A stretch of 32,594 nt of DNA, taken from positions 1-32,594 of the forward strand of contig URCB01000019.1 of NCBI GenBank assembly GCA_900546255.1. Direction: 5' to 3'. A program made the translations under genes and the position numbers. A model generated the notes under the pieces. It was given only the letters and a program-made list of their open reading frames with translations. It ran no database searches and was not told the DNA's origin. This DNA is from an uncultured Eubacteriales bacterium. Lineage in GTDB: Bacteria > Bacillota > Clostridia > Oscillospirales > Oscillospiraceae. Every line of letters begins with the position of its first letter. Position 1 is the stretch's first letter. Of the stretch, positions 31,068 to 32,594 are shown piece after piece.

Positions 31068-31211
31068 TATGGAACGACGGCAGGAAAAGAGCAGAAAGTG
31101 GTGCCGCCGCAACATCTATTTGTCTGGGAATTTGATAGGATAGCGCTAGAAGGCTGACTGGCCTAACGGTTTTGCGTTTGATGTCTTATATCACATAAAG
31201 GAGGACTTTAT
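31068..31211 (+). other. Long 5' leader of the second SGNH gene
   Basis: About 144 bases lie between the predicted start point and the ATG. A short open frame (31070-31144) would give a very basic 24-residue peptide beginning MERRQEKSRK, but it has no ribosome site. No terminator and no known riboswitch were recognised. Confidence 0.4.
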
Positions 31212-31865
31212 ATGTCTCAAATGACTGCGCCTAAAATTTCGGTGTTGGGGGATGGGATCAGCTCCTTCGAAGGGTACGTCCCTCGGCAAGCAAGTTTTTA
31301 CTCCCCCAGCTATGTCTCCTACTCCGGGTTCGATTCTCCGGAAGGCACCTGGTGGATGCAGCTGACCAAACTGCTGGGCGGCGAGTTTTTGGCCAACAAT
31401 GCCTATGCCGGCTCCCACGTCAGTTATGCCGGCCACTATTCCGCCTGCCTGCCCCGGCGGATCCGCAGCCTGGCCACGGAGGATGCCACCCCAGACATCA
31501 TTCTGGTCTATGCGGGCATCAACGATGTGGCGCACAGCATCGACCTGGATAAGTTCCAGCGGGACTACCGCGAGATGCTGGATTCCCTGAAAAAGTTCCA
31601 CCCCGATGCACAGATCTGGGTGGGTACCATCGTTGTGGGCAAGGAGTGTGAACCCTATTACCTGGATCCCGTCCCCCTGAAAAAGCGGGGAGAATACAAT
31701 GCCATCATCCATCAGTGCGTGGAAGAGGCCGGCGACCGGGTCCATCTGGTGGATCTGTCCTCCATTGACGGCGTTTACGAAACCGTCAATGGCACCCACC
31801 CCAACAAGAAGGGGATGACCACCTTTGCGCAAGCGTGGTACGAGGCCATGAAGGATTCCATTTGA
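31212..31865 (+). CDS. SGNH-fold paralogue lacking the catalytic Ser
   Basis: A 217-residue protein aligned along its whole length with the preceding SGNH gene (GTWWMQLTKLLGGEFLANNAYAGS, YAGINDVAHS, VHLVDLSS). The nucleophile block reads VLGDGIS instead of VLGDSIS. The Asp/His block reads NGTHPNKKG instead of DAFHPTG, so both the Ser and the Asp of the triad are gone while His is kept. The frame is intact and has its own promoter and AAAGGAGG ribosome site. It is therefore probably a folded protein with a binding, regulatory or changed catalytic role rather than a decaying gene. A downstream Ser (GISS) could in principle substitute. Confidence 0.88.
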   Translation: MSQMTAPKISVLGDGISSFEGYVPRQASFYSPSYVSYSGFDSPEGTWWMQLTKLLGGEFLANNAYAGSHVSYAGHYSACLPRRIRSLATEDATPDIILVYAGINDVAHSIDLDKFQRDYREMLDSLKKFHPDAQIWVGTIVVGKECEPYYLDPVPLKKRGEYNAIIHQCVEEAGDRVHLVDLSSIDGVYETVNGTHPNKKGMTTFAQAWYEAMKDSI

Positions 31866-31889
31866 GCCCCTAGCTCTTCATAGCAACCA

Positions 31890-31933
31890 AAACACAGCCC
31901 TTGGCGAGGATGTCCTTGCCAAGGGCTGTGTTT
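31890..31933 (+). terminator. Terminator of the second SGNH gene
   Basis: A perfect 16-bp stem AAACACAGCCCTTGGC/GCCAAGGGCTGTGTTT with a 12-base loop. The T run is short. Confidence 0.85.
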
Positions 31934-31955
31934 GATAGTATATTCACTTTACATG

Positions 31956-31989
31956 CAAAAACGGCATAGCCGAAGCCATGCCGTTTTTG
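31956..31989 (-). terminator. Terminator of the rRNA operon
   Basis: A 12-bp stem CAAAAACGGCAT/ATGCCGTTTTTG, two bases beyond the 3' end of 5S rRNA, with the T run on the minus strand. Confidence 0.9.
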
Positions 31990-31991
31990 TG

Positions 31992-32104
<113 letters not shown>

Positions 32105-32269
32105 CTTACTTTCTTGTGAACAAGAAAGTAAGCAAAGAAAACTTTAATAAGTTTCTTCTTACTTCTCGTTTCCAAGAAACAAGAGGGGCTACGCACCCTC
32201 AAAACCGAACAAAGTAACTTCCGCATGTCCTGCAAGCGCCTGCATCCTTCGCTTGAACCTCGCGTTTTA
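32105..32269 (-). other. 23S-5S spacer with processing hairpin
   Basis: A spacer of about 165 bases, with no tRNA. Next to the 5S gene is a perfect 12-bp stem CTTACTTTCTTG/CAAGAAAGTAAG (32105-32132) with a TGAA loop, a likely processing site. No other gene is seen. Confidence 0.6.

Positions 32270-32594
<325 letters not shown>

Noticed and set aside
31070..31144. Small basic peptide gene in the SGNH leader
   Set aside because: No ribosome site, short, and no sign of coding bias.

Overview
The window looks like chromosome of a GC-rich, spore-forming, strictly fermentative member of the Clostridia, most probably the Oscillospiraceae (Flavonifractor/Lawsonibacter-like). This is inferred from spo0A and spoIVB, a clostridial-order rnfCDGEAB operon, an indolepyruvate:ferredoxin oxidoreductase subunit, T-box regulation, strong GGAGG ribosome sites and heavy GC codon bias. 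No plasmid, phage or complete transposable element is visible, and there is no CRISPR array.

Layout. 1-1260: a run of tandem palindromes, then two minus-strand genes for small cysteine-motif proteins (an HdrB/CCG-like protein and a TSCPD protein). 1423-5837: spoIVB, a secreted stalk-domain/metallo-beta-lactamase protein, an ArsB/NhaD-type transporter and an unknown protein. 5893-8320: divergent MATE pump and YkuE-like phosphoesterase genes with back-to-back promoters. 8303-12951 (minus): iorA followed by two tandem ArsB/NhaD-type transporter paralogues. 13122-14160: spo0A with two perfect 0A boxes and two candidate promoters. 14180-15735: a more AT-rich stretch with a zinc-ribbon membrane protein (DUF6591-like) and a small XRE regulator. 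15749-17177: the infC-rpmI-rplT operon with its attenuator leader and an unusual AUC (or AUA) start for infC. 17184-20321 (minus): a TrpXYZ-type ABC transporter under a T-box whose specifier codon reads UGG (Trp). 20382-21534: yjdF with an upstream candidate yjdF riboswitch, then an Imm-5-like gene on the other strand. 21581-23609: a frameshifted MFS gene and a decayed nuclease-like gene. 23731-24220: five tRNA genes (Gly, Arg, His, Gln, Lys in transcription order). 24320-24860: a small unknown gene divergent from a DUF1540 gene that has a near-ideal sigma-G (forespore) promoter. 24934-30116 (minus): the whole Rnf complex. 30349-31865: two SGNH/GDSL-type paralogues, the second without its catalytic serine. 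31956-32594 (minus): the 3' part of an rRNA operon (23S 3' end, 5S, terminator).

How the parts fit. Rnf exports Na+ or H+ while moving electrons from reduced ferredoxin to NAD+. IorA is the thiamine-diphosphate subunit of an enzyme that makes reduced ferredoxin from aromatic 2-oxo acids. The Trp-specific T-box on an ABC importer points to tryptophan uptake. Together these suggest amino-acid fermentation coupled to ion-gradient energetics, with three ArsB/NhaD-type carriers as possible users of the gradient. This link is inference. The sporulation genes (spoIVB, spo0A, the sigma-G DUF1540 gene) are scattered rather than clustered.

No large undescribed system was found. The best leads are the catalytically altered SGNH paralogue, the forespore-type DUF1540 gene, the yjdF leader with an explicit anti-Shine-Dalgarno, the infC start codon, and the decayed nuclease/MFS pair.
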